From assembly GCA_947589095.1 (NCBI GenBank), contig CANQBX010000028.1:1-44053 (forward strand): 44,053 bases of DNA, read 5' to 3'. The notes under the pieces were generated by a model. That model had not been told where the DNA came from and did no database searches. It saw only the letters and a list, made by a program, of their open reading frames with translations. A program made the position numbers and the translations under genes. Shown here piece after piece: positions 21,917-30,851 of this stretch. Position 1 is the stretch's first letter; every line of letters starts with the position of its first letter. The stretch is from an uncultured Lachnospiraceae bacterium. Its GTDB lineage: Bacteria; Bacillota; Clostridia; Lachnospirales; Lachnospiraceae.

Positions 21917-24247
21917 GTGGGTGTTGTTAAAGGCGCAATTTCCCTTACGGATAACGCCACGGCTGTCCTCCGTGGCATAAGAAAAGAACAGTCCGCATTC
22001 CGGAAAGACGTAGAAACAACCAAAAGCGCATTAAAATCTACCTGGGGGCAGAAATACCAGGCCCGCCTGGATGCCACGGCAGCCAGCAAGACGCTTTCCC
22101 AGCTGAAGTCGAAGATGGACCCGCTGAAGAAAAAGGTTGTCACGGCCGTGGCCGTAAAAGAGATGGCGACTGCAAAGCTTAAGACTGTCGGAGAAAAAAT
22201 GAAGGCAGTCGGCAAAATGGTCGCACAGCCGATGGTTACACTTAAGGACAAGGCGTCCGCGGGGCTTTCATCGCTGAAGAACATGGCCGGCAGTCTCGCG
22301 AAAGGTTTTACCATCGCGATAGGGATTGCGGGGGCCGGGGCATCTGCCATTGTAGGGGGCGCTTTAAGCGAGGGGGCAAACCTGCAGCAGAATATCGGCG
22401 GCGTGGAAACACTCTTTAAGGATGACGCAGGCGTCGTAAAAGCCAACGCGGACAAAGCCTTTAAGACGGCCGGCCTGTCGGCAAATGCCTACATGGAGAC
22501 GGTGACCGGATTTTCAGCGAGCCTCCTCCAGAGCCTGAACGGCGATACAGCGAAAGCGGCCCAGATGTCCGATATGGCAATCGTTGACATGGCGGACAAC
22601 GCCAACAAGATGGGTACCAGCATGGACAGCATCCAGAATGCCTATTCCGGATTCGCGAAACAAAACTACACCATGCTGGATAACCTGAAGCTTGGGTATG
22701 GCGGAACGAAAGAGGAGATGCAGCGTCTTCTGGACGACGCGACCAAAATGTCCGGCGTCAAGTATGACATGGGGAACCTGTCGGATGTGTACAGCGCCAT
22801 CCATGTGGTACAGGAGAACCTGGGGATCACCGGCACAACGGCTAAGGAAGCAAGTGAGACGTTCAGCGGCTCCTTTGCTTCCATGAAGGCATCCGTCTCA
22901 AACCTGCTGGGAGCCCTGGCGACGGGCGGAGATGTTGAGGCGTCCATGGGCCAGGTGATCGATACTGCTGCGACGTTCCTGATCGACAATGCGATCCCTA
23001 TGATCGGAAACGTGCTTACAGCCCTGCCTGGAGCGATCCGTTTGGGGATCCAGAAGGCGGCTCCGAAAGTCAAGAAAATGGCGGGGCCGCTCCTTTCTGG
23101 CCTGAAGGATGGGCTGATCTCCGCTTTTCCATCTCTGGGTCCTGTGGTCGAAAGCGGGCTGTCCGTAGTTACTTCTGCCTTGCCGGGGTTTATATCCGGC
23201 CTCAGCGGACTGATTCCGCAGTTTATGGCATTTGGATCCGCTGTAGCTGCGTCGCTTGGCCAGACGGCGGCTGCGTGTCTGCCGGTGGTTTCAGGTATCG
23301 TATCAGCGGTTCAGCAGACGCTGCCGGCCATCCTTCCCGTCATCCAGACTGTGATAACTACGATAAGCGGTCTGATCGCGCAGGCGGCACCTATTATTTC
23401 CGGGTTGGTATCGGGGATAAGTACAGTCATCCAGACGCTGGCTCCCGTTTTCCAGACGATTTTCTCCGGCATAGGTGAAAAAGTCAGCACGGTCATCGGG
23501 ATAGTCAGCGAGAAAATGGGCTTTATTCAGCAGGTGATTTCGGCGGCGGCGCCTGCTGTCAGCGCAGTCCTTTCGGCAGCCTGGAGCATTGTTTCACCGA
23601 TCATGGATATTGCGATCAGCGTCTTCGAATTGATTTTCAGCGTGGCTGAACGGGTATTTCCCGGGATCCAGAGTGTCATCCAAAGTGTCTGGTCGGTGGT
23701 ACAGCCAATCGTCGAGGGGATTGGCGGCGCGTTACAGAAGGTCGCCGGCTGGATCGGCGGCGCGGCGAAGGCAATCAGCGGCGGCGGATCAGGCGGCAGC
23801 GTGGGATCTAATGCGGAAGGCACGAATAACTGGAAAGGCGGTCTTACGTGGGTAGGGGAGAACGGCCCCGAGCTGGTCGATCTTCCCAGAGGATCCAGAG
23901 TTCTTCCGAATAAGGAAAGCGTATCTATCACCAGGAAAACAACTGGAGGAAGCGCACTGGGGGCCTCTGTTGTCGGAAACGGACAGGAATCTTCGGTTGC
24001 CGCGTATCTGGCAAATATCGACAATAATGTAAGGTTGCTGGTTGAGCGGATTCGCGGGACATCGGAAGGCATGAAACCTCCAGGTCAGGACGGTTCCAGC
24101 CAGAGACCGAGGGGATTTTTGGGCAATGTTTCCGTACAGATCGCCAAGCTTGCCGATGAGATCCAGGTTAGGTCCGACAGCGATATTGACGATATCGCGG
24201 ACAGGGTTGCTAAGAAAGTTATAGAAGTAGTTGTAAATATGGGTTAG
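21917..24247 (+). CDS. Tail tape measure protein
   Basis: A 776-residue protein that sets tail length. The N-terminus is a charged coiled coil (about 15-110). It then has an alanine/glycine-rich hydrophobic stretch (about 110-150), a conserved phage-tail domain and several hydrophobic helices (about 350-640). GTG start with AGGAGG 9 bases upstream, in the end of the chaperone fusion. A linker GGGSGGSVG near residue 615 precedes an end resembling WVGENGPELVDLPRGSRVLP, a widely seen tape measure motif. Confidence 0.93.
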   Translation: MGVVKGAISLTDNATAVLRGIRKEQSAFRKDVETTKSALKSTWGQKYQARLDATAASKTLSQLKSKMDPLKKKVVTAVAVKEMATAKLKTVGEKMKAVGKMVAQPMVTLKDKASAGLSSLKNMAGSLAKGFTIAIGIAGAGASAIVGGALSEGANLQQNIGGVETLFKDDAGVVKANADKAFKTAGLSANAYMETVTGFSASLLQSLNGDTAKAAQMSDMAIVDMADNANKMGTSMDSIQNAYSGFAKQNYTMLDNLKLGYGGTKEEMQRLLDDATKMSGVKYDMGNLSDVYSAIHVVQENLGITGTTAKEASETFSGSFASMKASVSNLLGALATGGDVEASMGQVIDTAATFLIDNAIPMIGNVLTALPGAIRLGIQKAAPKVKKMAGPLLSGLKDGLISAFPSLGPVVESGLSVVTSALPGFISGLSGLIPQFMAFGSAVAASLGQTAAACLPVVSGIVSAVQQTLPAILPVIQTVITTISGLIAQAAPIISGLVSGISTVIQTLAPVFQTIFSGIGEKVSTVIGIVSEKMGFIQQVISAAAPAVSAVLSAAWSIVSPIMDIAISVFELIFSVAERVFPGIQSVIQSVWSVVQPIVEGIGGALQKVAGWIGGAAKAISGGGSGGSVGSNAEGTNNWKGGLTWVGENGPELVDLPRGSRVLPNKESVSITRKTTGGSALGASVVGNGQESSVAAYLANIDNNVRLLVERIRGTSEGMKPPGQDGSSQRPRGFLGNVSVQIAKLADEIQVRSDSDIDDIADRVAKKVIEVVVNMG

Positions 24248-24257
24248 GGGGCTGGAG

Positions 24258-24935
24258 ATGAAGACCAGAACGATAGAATTAAGCGTTGATAACCGGGACG
24301 AGGTCATCAAGCTGCCGATCAATCCGCCATCGGTGGAATTTACGGAAAAGCAGCTGAACCAGGTTATCACGCTACTCAATGTCGGCGAGGCCAACCTGAA
24401 AGGAAAAAGAGGGCTGAAAAGCACCAAACTCTCCAGCTTCTTTCCGTCACAGAACTCGCCGCATTACCGGTACGCGAAAAAGAGCCCGAAGCGGTATGTG
24501 TCCCAGCTGCAGGAATGGAAAATGGCTGGGAAAATAGTCAGGGTGATCATCACGGATATGGGCATAAACCTGGCCATGCTGATTGACGAGTTCACATACT
24601 CTATGAAGGAAGGGGACGGGGATATCTATTACACGCTTTCCCTTTCGGAATACCGGAAACTGAATGTTCCGTCCGTGAATATCGAGACAAAGGTGAGGAC
24701 GAACGGGCTGGCGGAGAGGCCGAACACTGTGGCTGCTCCGCCGACCCACACGGTAGTAAGCGGCGACACTTTATGGGGGATTGCCAAGACCAACTATGGA
24801 AATGGGGCACAGTACACGAAAATATACAGTGCCAACAGCGGGGTGATTGAAGCAGCTGCAAAAAGCCATGGAAGGTCCAGCTCGCAGAACGGGAATTGGA
24901 TCTATTCAGGGACGGTTTTGACGATCCCGGCGTAG
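24258..24935 (+). CDS. LysM tail protein (XkdP-like)
   Basis: A 225-residue protein. The N-terminal part belongs to the tail/baseplate, and residues 165-225 form a LysM domain (HTVVSGDTLWGIAKTNYG...GTVLTIPA) that binds peptidoglycan. In PBSX-like tails it sits between tape measure and hub, matching T4 gp53 or P2 gpX type baseplate components. It links the tail tip to the cell wall. Confidence 0.9.
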   Translation: MKTRTIELSVDNRDEVIKLPINPPSVEFTEKQLNQVITLLNVGEANLKGKRGLKSTKLSSFFPSQNSPHYRYAKKSPKRYVSQLQEWKMAGKIVRVIITDMGINLAMLIDEFTYSMKEGDGDIYYTLSLSEYRKLNVPSVNIETKVRTNGLAERPNTVAAPPTHTVVSGDTLWGIAKTNYGNGAQYTKIYSANSGVIEAAAKSHGRSSSQNGNWIYSGTVLTIPA

Positions 24936-24945
24936 GAGGGCAAAA

Positions 24946-25917
24946 ATGGAGCTTCTGACAGGCGGTAAGGATATCAGCCAGTTGGTGGAAAAGATTACCT
25001 GGTCCGGGGACACAAAGCAGGTTGCCAGGAAGGTCAGCTTCACTATAGCAAAGAATAAAAAGGATCCGGATTTTCCAAAGGTGACGATCAATGAAGGCGA
25101 TGAGATCATTATGAAAAATGATTCCGGTGAGAATGTTTTCGGCGGGATCATTTTTGATATTGATAAGACTTCCAGTTCCAAGGTTGAGACTTATCTGGCC
25201 TTTGATCTGATGTTTTATGTGAATAATTCGGATGTAAACAAGATCTTTAATGGGACCCCAGAGAGCATTACAGCTGAGGTGGCGGCAGAGCTTGGGATCA
25301 CCTGCGGAGAACTTGCCATTACCGGAGTTCAGGTTTCCGCTCCATGTTTTGGAAAGAAAGCCTATGAGGCCATCATGATGGCATATACAGTGGCGGCCAG
25401 ACAGAACGGAACAAAATATATACCTCTGATGAAAAATATTAACCAACTATGCGTGGTGGAGAAAGGCATCCTGTGCGGTGCCATTGTGACAGGGGACTAT
25501 AATCTGGTGGATTCCACGTTCAAAAGCACTCTTCAGAATTTGGTGAACCGGGTACTGATCACGGACGGCAATGGGAATGTTGTTAAAACGGTGGAAGACG
25601 CCGAGTCCATTCAGAAGTATGGTCTGGTTCAGAAAGTATTGAAACAAAATGACGGAGCGGACGCCACGCAGGAGGCGACGAAAGCCCTTGTGACGGTGGA
25701 ATGCTCCGCGACGGCTACCGGAGTGCCGAATGACTTTAGGGCGGTGTCGGGTTATTCAATCATAGTTGCGGATCCGGATACGGGGCTCTATGGGCAGTTT
25801 TATATCGAAAGCGACACTCATACTTTCAGCTGCGGAAAATCACAGATGGATCTGACACTCTCTTTTGAGAACCTGATGGATGAAAAAGAAATCGAATCAA
25901 CGGAGAAAACAGGTTAG
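24946..25917 (+). CDS. Baseplate hub protein (XkdQ / late control D-like)
   Basis: A 323-residue hub protein with tandem barrel-like domains (start MELLTGGKDISQLVEKITWSG, middle FGGIIFDID, and a C-terminal FRAVSGYSIIVADPDTGLYGQFYI barrel). It corresponds to T4 gp27 / P2 gpD and caps the tube at the baseplate. GGAGG precedes the ATG. Confidence 0.88.
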   Translation: MELLTGGKDISQLVEKITWSGDTKQVARKVSFTIAKNKKDPDFPKVTINEGDEIIMKNDSGENVFGGIIFDIDKTSSSKVETYLAFDLMFYVNNSDVNKIFNGTPESITAEVAAELGITCGELAITGVQVSAPCFGKKAYEAIMMAYTVAARQNGTKYIPLMKNINQLCVVEKGILCGAIVTGDYNLVDSTFKSTLQNLVNRVLITDGNGNVVKTVEDAESIQKYGLVQKVLKQNDGADATQEATKALVTVECSATATGVPNDFRAVSGYSIIVADPDTGLYGQFYIESDTHTFSCGKSQMDLTLSFENLMDEKEIESTEKTG

Positions 25918-25927
25918 GAGGTGCGGG

Positions 25928-26293
25928 ATGACGGATCATAATATCGTCCGCATGGTAGAAGAACTTACAAAAAAGGCCGCTTCAAAGTCTGGCGGCGCAT
26001 CCGTTCAGGCGAGTGTGGATGGGACTTTTTTGGCAAAGGTCGTATCCGTATCGCCTCTGGCTATAAGCATGCAAAACAATACGATATCCTCCGGGCTTTA
26101 TATAAATCCTGCATTGCTGCTGGAAGCTTCGGACATTAAAAAGCCTTTTCAAACGCCTTTTGAACCGGCCGATACATACGAATTTTTGAAGAGTTTCCAC
26201 GAGAAATATGTGCTCAGGGCCGGCGACTATGTCATTGTCCAGATGGCTGGTTCCTCATTTTATATTGCAGGAAAGGCGGTGGCTGCGTCATGA
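25928..26293 (+). CDS. DUF2577 baseplate protein (XkdR-like)
   Basis: A 121-residue OB-like beta-barrel protein of the DUF2577 (XkdR) family, which follows the hub gene in PBSX. It may act as the spike or an OB adaptor. The ATG at 25928 follows GGAGGTGCGGG; an upstream ATG at 25880 lies inside the hub gene. Its stop overlaps the next start (ATGA). Confidence 0.8.
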   Translation: MTDHNIVRMVEELTKKAASKSGGASVQASVDGTFLAKVVSVSPLAISMQNNTISSGLYINPALLLEASDIKKPFQTPFEPADTYEFLKSFHEKYVLRAGDYVIVQMAGSSFYIAGKAVAAS

Positions 26294-26739
26294 GTGTTTT
26301 CCCTTTTATCGATGCAGATGCCGTTGAGACGCCGGCCAGCGAGGAACTGCCGCTTCTGAAGGAGTATGCCTATGATTTCGAGAAGAACGAGCTGCTTCTG
26401 GATAAAGATGGCCGTACTTATATGGTTGAGAAAAACGAGGCGCTGAAGATATGGATATATAAGGCGCTGAGGACGTCGCGGTTCCGCTATGTAGCGCATT
26501 CGTCGGCGTATGGAGAGGAGTGGCAGGATCAGCTGATCGGCCGGTCCATGGATGGAGACATTGTCATTCTGGAACTTGAGCGGTTCATCATCGAGGCCCT
26601 GATGGTGAACCCATATATCAAACGTCTGGACAATTTCGTTTTCGTTACCAGTACATCCGGCGTGTCGGTAAGTTTTGACTGTACAAGTATTTATGGCGCT
26701 ACAACAATTCAGGATGAAATGAAAGGGGTGAGTAATTAG
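26290..26739 (+). CDS. DUF2634 baseplate wedge protein (XkdS, gp25-like)
   Basis: A 149-residue protein of the DUF2634 family. RTSRFRYVAHSSAYGEEWQDQLIG is typical. It is the PBSX counterpart of T4 gp25 and P2 gpW, part of the inner baseplate that starts sheath assembly. It overlaps both neighbours by one to four bases, so this block is translationally coupled. Confidence 0.85.
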   Translation: MSVFPFIDADAVETPASEELPLLKEYAYDFEKNELLLDKDGRTYMVEKNEALKIWIYKALRTSRFRYVAHSSAYGEEWQDQLIGRSMDGDIVILELERFIIEALMVNPYIKRLDNFVFVTSTSGVSVSFDCTSIYGATTIQDEMKGVSN

Positions 26740-27446
26740 TGGATTTTACTGCAGAAGGGATTCTTTCCAGAATGAAAAACGACCTGAAGAATGATGATTC
26801 CCGGATTGAAGGGAGCTTTACCATGGACAACCTTCAGGCCGTATCGGAGGAACTGGCAAGGTTCAATGCTATGCAGATCATCCCGCTCCAGGAACTGATT
26901 GCCAGAACCGGGGAGGATATGGCCACCAGCGGAAATAAAAGCCACTATATCAAGTGGGCCAAGGAGGCGGTAAACGAGGAAGGAAAGATTATCGTCGGGA
27001 ACGCGAAGGTCAACGCTCCCAGAGATAAGTCCGGAGAAGTCTATATCGCTATCATAACGACAGAGGCCAAAGCCCCGACAGAGGATGAGATCCGGATCGT
27101 GCAGGAATATATTGATACGAAGCACCCGACAGGGGCGGAACCGATTGTGATTGCGGCTGAGAGCATAGACGCAAAGATAAACTGTACGGTGAAGAAGCTG
27201 GCCGGCCATACAGATGACACGATCAAAGCAGAGATTCGGTCCAAGATTCAGGAGCACATCTTGATGATCGCCTTCGAGAGCGGCACCATAACACTGAATT
27301 TCTACCGGATCAGCAATATCATCGGTTCGGTTGACGGCGTCGCTGATCTTGTGGAACTGACAATCAACGGGGAAAAAGAGTCGATAACAGCAGATTATGA
27401 CAATTTCTTTTCGCTAAAGGAGCTGATCATAAATGTCACTGAATGA
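26739..27446 (+). CDS. Baseplate J-like wedge protein (XkdT-like, short)
   Basis: A 235-residue protein with the C-terminal half of the baseplate J family (PRDKSGEVYIAIITTEAKAPTEDEIRIVQEYIDTKHPTGA). Usual XkdT/gpJ proteins have about 340-380 residues, so the N-terminal part is shortened here; the frame is intact. It forms the wedge connecting hub to tail fibres. A GTG start overlaps the previous stop (TAGTG). Confidence 0.85.
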   Translation: MDFTAEGILSRMKNDLKNDDSRIEGSFTMDNLQAVSEELARFNAMQIIPLQELIARTGEDMATSGNKSHYIKWAKEAVNEEGKIIVGNAKVNAPRDKSGEVYIAIITTEAKAPTEDEIRIVQEYIDTKHPTGAEPIVIAAESIDAKINCTVKKLAGHTDDTIKAEIRSKIQEHILMIAFESGTITLNFYRISNIIGSVDGVADLVELTINGEKESITADYDNFFSLKELIINVTE

Positions 27447-28296
27447 TGAGCATATGCTCCCGGCGCATGTTAGGAATATGAGGCAGATGAACGATCTGCT
27501 GAATGCCGAGGATATTGTTCTGGCACAAATTGAAGAGATTATTGAAAAGATGTATCAGGAGGCATCGCTGCTGAAGGAAGAACTGGTCAATGATGAATGG
27601 CTGGAGAGAAAGCTGCATGAAATGACCGGAGCGGAGACGGATGTGGAGAAGGCGGCCAAGCAGCTTCTGCTGGAGATCGTCATGAATGTAAGTGACTTGG
27701 ACAATGTTGACATCCAGAAGGTTCGTGATTTTCTGGACAAATGGCTCCCGGCGCATCTTGCATACAAGCTTATCTTCCTGATCAACTATACGCAGAGAAT
27801 TAAAGAGGAATTTCGGTTCCAGGCCATGGCTATTACGGTCCCGACGTTGTTCTGGAATGTGAGAACGCTTGACGGAACGTGGCTTCTGGATGGCAGTTAT
27901 AACCTGAATGCGATTAGAAAACCGGATGACTGTGGAATCGGTTACGACATAGGTGATACCGAGCTACAGGAAGCGTTTTCAATGAAGGTCAATCTGCGCA
28001 TGTCGATTTCTGTAAATGAATGGTTCCGGCTATCGGGAAGCTCCATTGGATTTACGTCAATCTTCTGGCGTGGAAGGGTGCTGGATGGTACCTGGCTTCT
28101 GGATGGCAGGTTCGACCTTTCGGCAAGCCTGAAGCCTGATAGCTGGGGTGTATCTATCAGCTGTGGGGATATGCAGATTGAAGAATCGATACAATGCGGA
28201 ATGGTTACCATGAAAGATTTATGGACGCTGAACGGCAGAGTAAATCTGGATGGAACCAGAATATTAGACGCCATACGGCGAGAGGAGGATTTGTGA
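27433..28296 (+). CDS. DUF2313/XkdU-like tail protein with repeats
   Basis: A 287-residue protein. Its N-terminal 140 residues resemble XkdU/gpI proteins, which link the baseplate wedge to fibres. The C-terminal half carries the repeat LDGTWLLDG near residues 149 and 219 and a weaker copy (LNGRVNLDGTRILD) near 265, each in a block of about 70 residues. These repeated blocks probably form a fibre-like extension. The gene starts inside the preceding one. Confidence 0.8.
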   Translation: MSLNDEHMLPAHVRNMRQMNDLLNAEDIVLAQIEEIIEKMYQEASLLKEELVNDEWLERKLHEMTGAETDVEKAAKQLLLEIVMNVSDLDNVDIQKVRDFLDKWLPAHLAYKLIFLINYTQRIKEEFRFQAMAITVPTLFWNVRTLDGTWLLDGSYNLNAIRKPDDCGIGYDIGDTELQEAFSMKVNLRMSISVNEWFRLSGSSIGFTSIFWRGRVLDGTWLLDGRFDLSASLKPDSWGVSISCGDMQIEESIQCGMVTMKDLWTLNGRVNLDGTRILDAIRREEDL

Positions 28297-28297
28297 C

Positions 28298-28678
28298 ATG
28301 GCACAGAATCAGATCATTACAGTGCAGGCCAGGAAGAAGATGCTCCGGGCCAGGGCTGGCGAGATTCAGCTGCCGAAGATTGCAGGGTTTGTCTTCGGCG
28401 ATGGCGGAGTCGAGGATGGGGAAGTTATAACTCCGCTGGAAAGTGAATCGGCGCTGAAGCACGAGATACTCAGGAAACCCTATAAATCCTATTCAGCGGT
28501 AGACGATACCACCTATCAGTATATCTGCGAGATAGGGGAAAGCGAGCTTCCGGACGCGAAGATCAGCGAGATCGGGCTCTATGATTCAGACGGAGACATT
28601 CTGGTGATTAAGCGGTTTTCAGAGAAGGGAAAAGACGCGGATCTGAGTATGGCATTCTGGATGAATGATGCTTTTTAA
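28298..28678 (+). CDS. Tail fibre-associated protein, 126 residues
   Basis: A short beta-rich protein with features of N-terminal tail-fibre/tail-collar domains (DAKISEIGLYDSDGDILVIKRF, FAxGDGGVEDG). It probably attaches the host-recognition module to the baseplate. AGAGGAGG lies before the ATG. It lies just upstream of the DGR-controlled protein. Confidence 0.7.
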   Translation: MAQNQIITVQARKKMLRARAGEIQLPKIAGFVFGDGGVEDGEVITPLESESALKHEILRKPYKSYSAVDDTTYQYICEIGESELPDAKISEIGLYDSDGDILVIKRFSEKGKDADLSMAFWMNDAF

Positions 28679-28692
28679 GGGAGGTGTGAACG

Positions 28693-28932
28693 GTGGCAAA
28701 AAATATCACGGTAGATGATGAACCGGAGTATAACGAGCAGATGGAGGCATTTCAGATAATGACGCCTGCTCATGCAGACCATTTTAATGTCCGTTTCCAG
28801 CAACTTCTGAATAACCAGAAAGCCAGTCGCAGGGACGCGAAGATCTTCGCGGATGACATAAACGGAGGGAAGATGCGCCTCGGCATGGAAAACGGCCATC
28901 TTTATTATGAGGAATTGGGTGCTGAAGGGTGA
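28693..28932 (+). CDS. Small tail-associated protein, 79 residues
   Basis: A 79-residue acidic protein with GTG start and GGGAGG upstream. The order suggests a small adapter or chaperone for the receptor-binding module. The C-terminus KMRLGMENGHLYYEE resembles a beta hairpin. Family not recognised. It ends at the palindromic site that heads the DGR cassette. Confidence 0.55.
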   Translation: MAKNITVDDEPEYNEQMEAFQIMTPAHADHFNVRFQQLLNNQKASRRDAKIFADDINGGKMRLGMENGHLYYEELGAEG

Positions 28933-28966
28933 AAATAACGGAATCCGTTATATTTTAACAAAATGA
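28933..28966. promoter_or_regulatory. Palindromic operator upstream of the DGR target gene
   Basis: A 34-bp stretch containing the perfect palindrome TAACGGA-A-TCCGTTA and then TATATTTTAACAAAATGA. It matches 35568-35601 at 32 of 34 positions. It lies 50-83 bp before the start of the variable protein gene. A TATTAT at 28991-28996 may be a -10. I infer a regulator-binding site that gives the DGR target its own control. Confidence 0.7.
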
Positions 28967-29015
28967 GCAAAATTAAACCGAAAGGTGTTATATTATGCGG
29001 AAAGCGAGGTAGAAA

Positions 29016-30380
29016 ATGACGAAAAAGGTTTTTATCGCTGAACAGGAAACACTGGAGGAGGTGAATCGGAAGGTTGATAAGCTTATTGACCGTTTGGCAC
29101 CGCTGGACAAGCCGGTTTATGGCATGATCATTCATGAGCAGACAGATCTGGATCCTGAATCCAGAGTGGAGTATATCGGGGCCAACAAAGACTATAAGCC
29201 CATGAAGATGAATATGGAAACCCATGTCATGGACCAGGGAGGCTGGGCAGGATGGAACTGGCTGAAAGGCGTTGTGCCGGTCATGTGCGACTGGGATGGA
29301 GGGATTAATTATTATCTCAATCCAGAGGATTACAGCAAAAAGCTGGATGGCACAGAATCGGATGTATCGGATATTGAATACGACGGCAATGCAATGGTCG
29401 TTTATCCGTTGATCTATACTTGCGAGTATAAGCAGGGCACAGATCGAGTGGTCCTGTTTTGCGAGAACAAGATTAACGATGATTTCTTGCCCATCGGATT
29501 TAATGTCGGCGGAACTGTCCGGCCGTATATGTTGGGGCCGATGTTCTACGGATCGATTGACGATCAGGGCCGGATGCGCAGCATTGCTGATCAGTGGAGC
29601 TGCCTGACGGCATCCGGCAATGCTACGGATGTTACAGACGCCAGCATCGGCACCTTGACGAAGACGGCCGGGATCACCACGGAGGTCCAGTGGCAGGCCA
29701 TCCAGAAGACATCCAAGAACGGCCTGTTCTTCGGCGGGCCGCTTACCAATACCCTGGCCGATATCCTTGTCATGCTGGCAAAGAGCACTAACAGCCAGGA
29801 AGCGTATGGAGGGGGCATGAGCCATTCCAATGTTGCGGGGAGTTATCTGACCGGAGCCGCAGGGACAAAAGAAAACCATTACAATACGAAACAGAATGAG
29901 GTTGTTGACGGTGGGATGTTTTATGGCTCCAATGACAACAAGAGCTTCAACAAGATATTCCACAGCATCGTTCTCGGAAGCATGATGCTGTGGCAGCGCG
30001 ACCCGTACATGGTGATGAAGGGAGGCAGGATTAAGGTATCGACGGATTATACCTACGATTTGACAGGAGAGAATTACCTCGATACCGGTATTGACTTCAA
30101 GCCCGGCAACACGAATCTGCATTATTATCCGTCATATCATGTAGTCAAAGGATACGGACCGGTTCCGGATGTATCAGGAAAGGACAAAGGATCATCTTCG
30201 ACCGGGTACTGTGATGCCACTTGGGCGAATGCTGATGGCGAGAGGGTTTCGTTGCGCTTCGGCGACTGCAACGATGGGCTGAATGCCGGCCTTTGGGCCC
30301 GGTCGTTGTCTGCTGCTGCTTCGTACGCCTGGTGGGGCTACGCCGCGTCCCTGCTTCTCCCAGCACCTGCCGCCGCATAA
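29016..30380 (+). CDS. DGR-diversified tail protein with C-type-lectin-like end
   Basis: A 454-residue protein. The N-terminus is a short coiled coil (about 5-30) and a phage part with IHEQTDLDPESRVEYIGANKDY. The C-terminus has the DGR C-type lectin signature: RFGDCNDGLNAGLWARSLSA followed by WWGYAASL. Residues 411-447 come from VR. Positions 420, 430, 432, 433, 437, 441, 442 and 447 differ from the template, where most are N or D codons. It is likely the tail-tip receptor binder. The last nine residues lie after VR or at its edge. Confidence 0.93.
   Translation: MTKKVFIAEQETLEEVNRKVDKLIDRLAPLDKPVYGMIIHEQTDLDPESRVEYIGANKDYKPMKMNMETHVMDQGGWAGWNWLKGVVPVMCDWDGGINYYLNPEDYSKKLDGTESDVSDIEYDGNAMVVYPLIYTCEYKQGTDRVVLFCENKINDDFLPIGFNVGGTVRPYMLGPMFYGSIDDQGRMRSIADQWSCLTASGNATDVTDASIGTLTKTAGITTEVQWQAIQKTSKNGLFFGGPLTNTLADILVMLAKSTNSQEAYGGGMSHSNVAGSYLTGAAGTKENHYNTKQNEVVDGGMFYGSNDNKSFNKIFHSIVLGSMMLWQRDPYMVMKGGRIKVSTDYTYDLTGENYLDTGIDFKPGNTNLHYYPSYHVVKGYGPVPDVSGKDKGSSSTGYCDATWANADGERVSLRFGDCNDGLNAGLWARSLSAAASYAWWGYAASLLLPAPAAA
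30245..30356 (+). repeat. DGR variable repeat (VR)
   Basis: The final 112 bp that match TR, at the 3' end of the target gene. Twelve mismatches (30273, 30303, 30309, 30310, 30313, 30324, 30336, 30337, 30339, 30353, 30354, 30356), all where TR has A: two to four each of A to G, C and T. The GC block CGCCGCGTCCCT (30341-30352) is invariant and may be the initiation-of-homing site. Confidence 0.96.
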
Positions 30381-30387
30381 GCGGCGG
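30370..30387. promoter_or_regulatory. Cruciform hairpin after VR
   Basis: CCGCCGC-ATAA-GCGGCGG forms a perfect 7-bp stem with a 4-base loop, 13 bp beyond the end of VR. In the Bordetella phage DGR a similar hairpin just behind VR is needed for efficient homing. Here the TAA of the loop is the stop codon of the target gene. No such hairpin follows TR. Confidence 0.85.
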
Positions 30388-30397
30388 AATGGGGGGA

Positions 30398-30415
30398 CCG
30401 GGGGCTCTCCCCCGG
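30398..30415. terminator. GC hairpin between target gene and TR
   Basis: CCGGGGG-CTCT-CCCCCGG, 7-bp stem. No immediate T-run (AAAAGGTTTT follows). It may terminate the structural transcript weakly or mark the start of the TR transcript. Confidence 0.5.
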
Positions 30416-30483
30416 AAAAGGTTTTAGGTTTTTAAAATTTAGATATGGAAAGTTAGAGGGGCTGATGGGAGCGCCTTTCCGGC

Positions 30484-30595
30484 GGTTTCGTTGCGCTTCG
30501 GCGACTGCAACAATGGGCTGAATGCCGGCCTTTGGGCCCGGACGTTGAATGATGCTGCTTCGAACGCCTGGTGGAACAACGCCGCGTCCCTAATA
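30484..30595 (+). repeat. DGR template repeat (TR)
   Basis: A 112-bp non-coding copy of VR, offset by 239 bp in the same orientation. It holds AAC/AAT codons exactly at the variable residues. TR is copied by the reverse transcriptase with errors at adenines, and the cDNA replaces VR. Homology to VR stops at the next base (30596). Confidence 0.96.
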
Positions 30596-30851
30596 TCTAC
30601 CAAGAGAAGATACACCCAAATGCTCCCCATCAGTCAATACACCGCTGGCGGTTGTGATACCGCTATATCCGCCCCTTGAGGGTATTGGTGAGTGGAAATG
30701 ATTCCGGTCAGGGGCCGCAAGTAGTAGAAGTCGTTCGAAAGCAGCCAGGAGGTAGAAGATTAACTGACCAAATGTAACCCGAAGTGATGCCACAAAGAAG
30801 CTTAAAGGGCTATTGAGAGGTGATGCATGGAATCCGTAAGAGGCAAGTGAA
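30596..30851 (+). ncRNA. DGR RNA spacer between TR and the reverse transcriptase gene
   Basis: About 256 bp with no convincing gene. In characterised DGRs the RNA downstream of TR primes and structures cDNA synthesis, so this stretch is probably part of the DGR RNA. It contains several short hairpin-prone GC segments. An Avd gene is often found here but none is present. Confidence 0.65.

Noticed and set aside
28298-29016. Second variable repeat of the DGR
   Set aside because: No further copy of the TR core (for example TGAATGCCGGCCTTTGGGCC) was seen outside VR and TR.
30491-30679. 62-codon ORF across TR, resembling a truncated copy of the tail protein gene
   Set aside because: It is the translated template repeat. 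Adenine-only differences and sudden loss of similarity at both ends show TR, not a gene duplication. There is no ribosome site.
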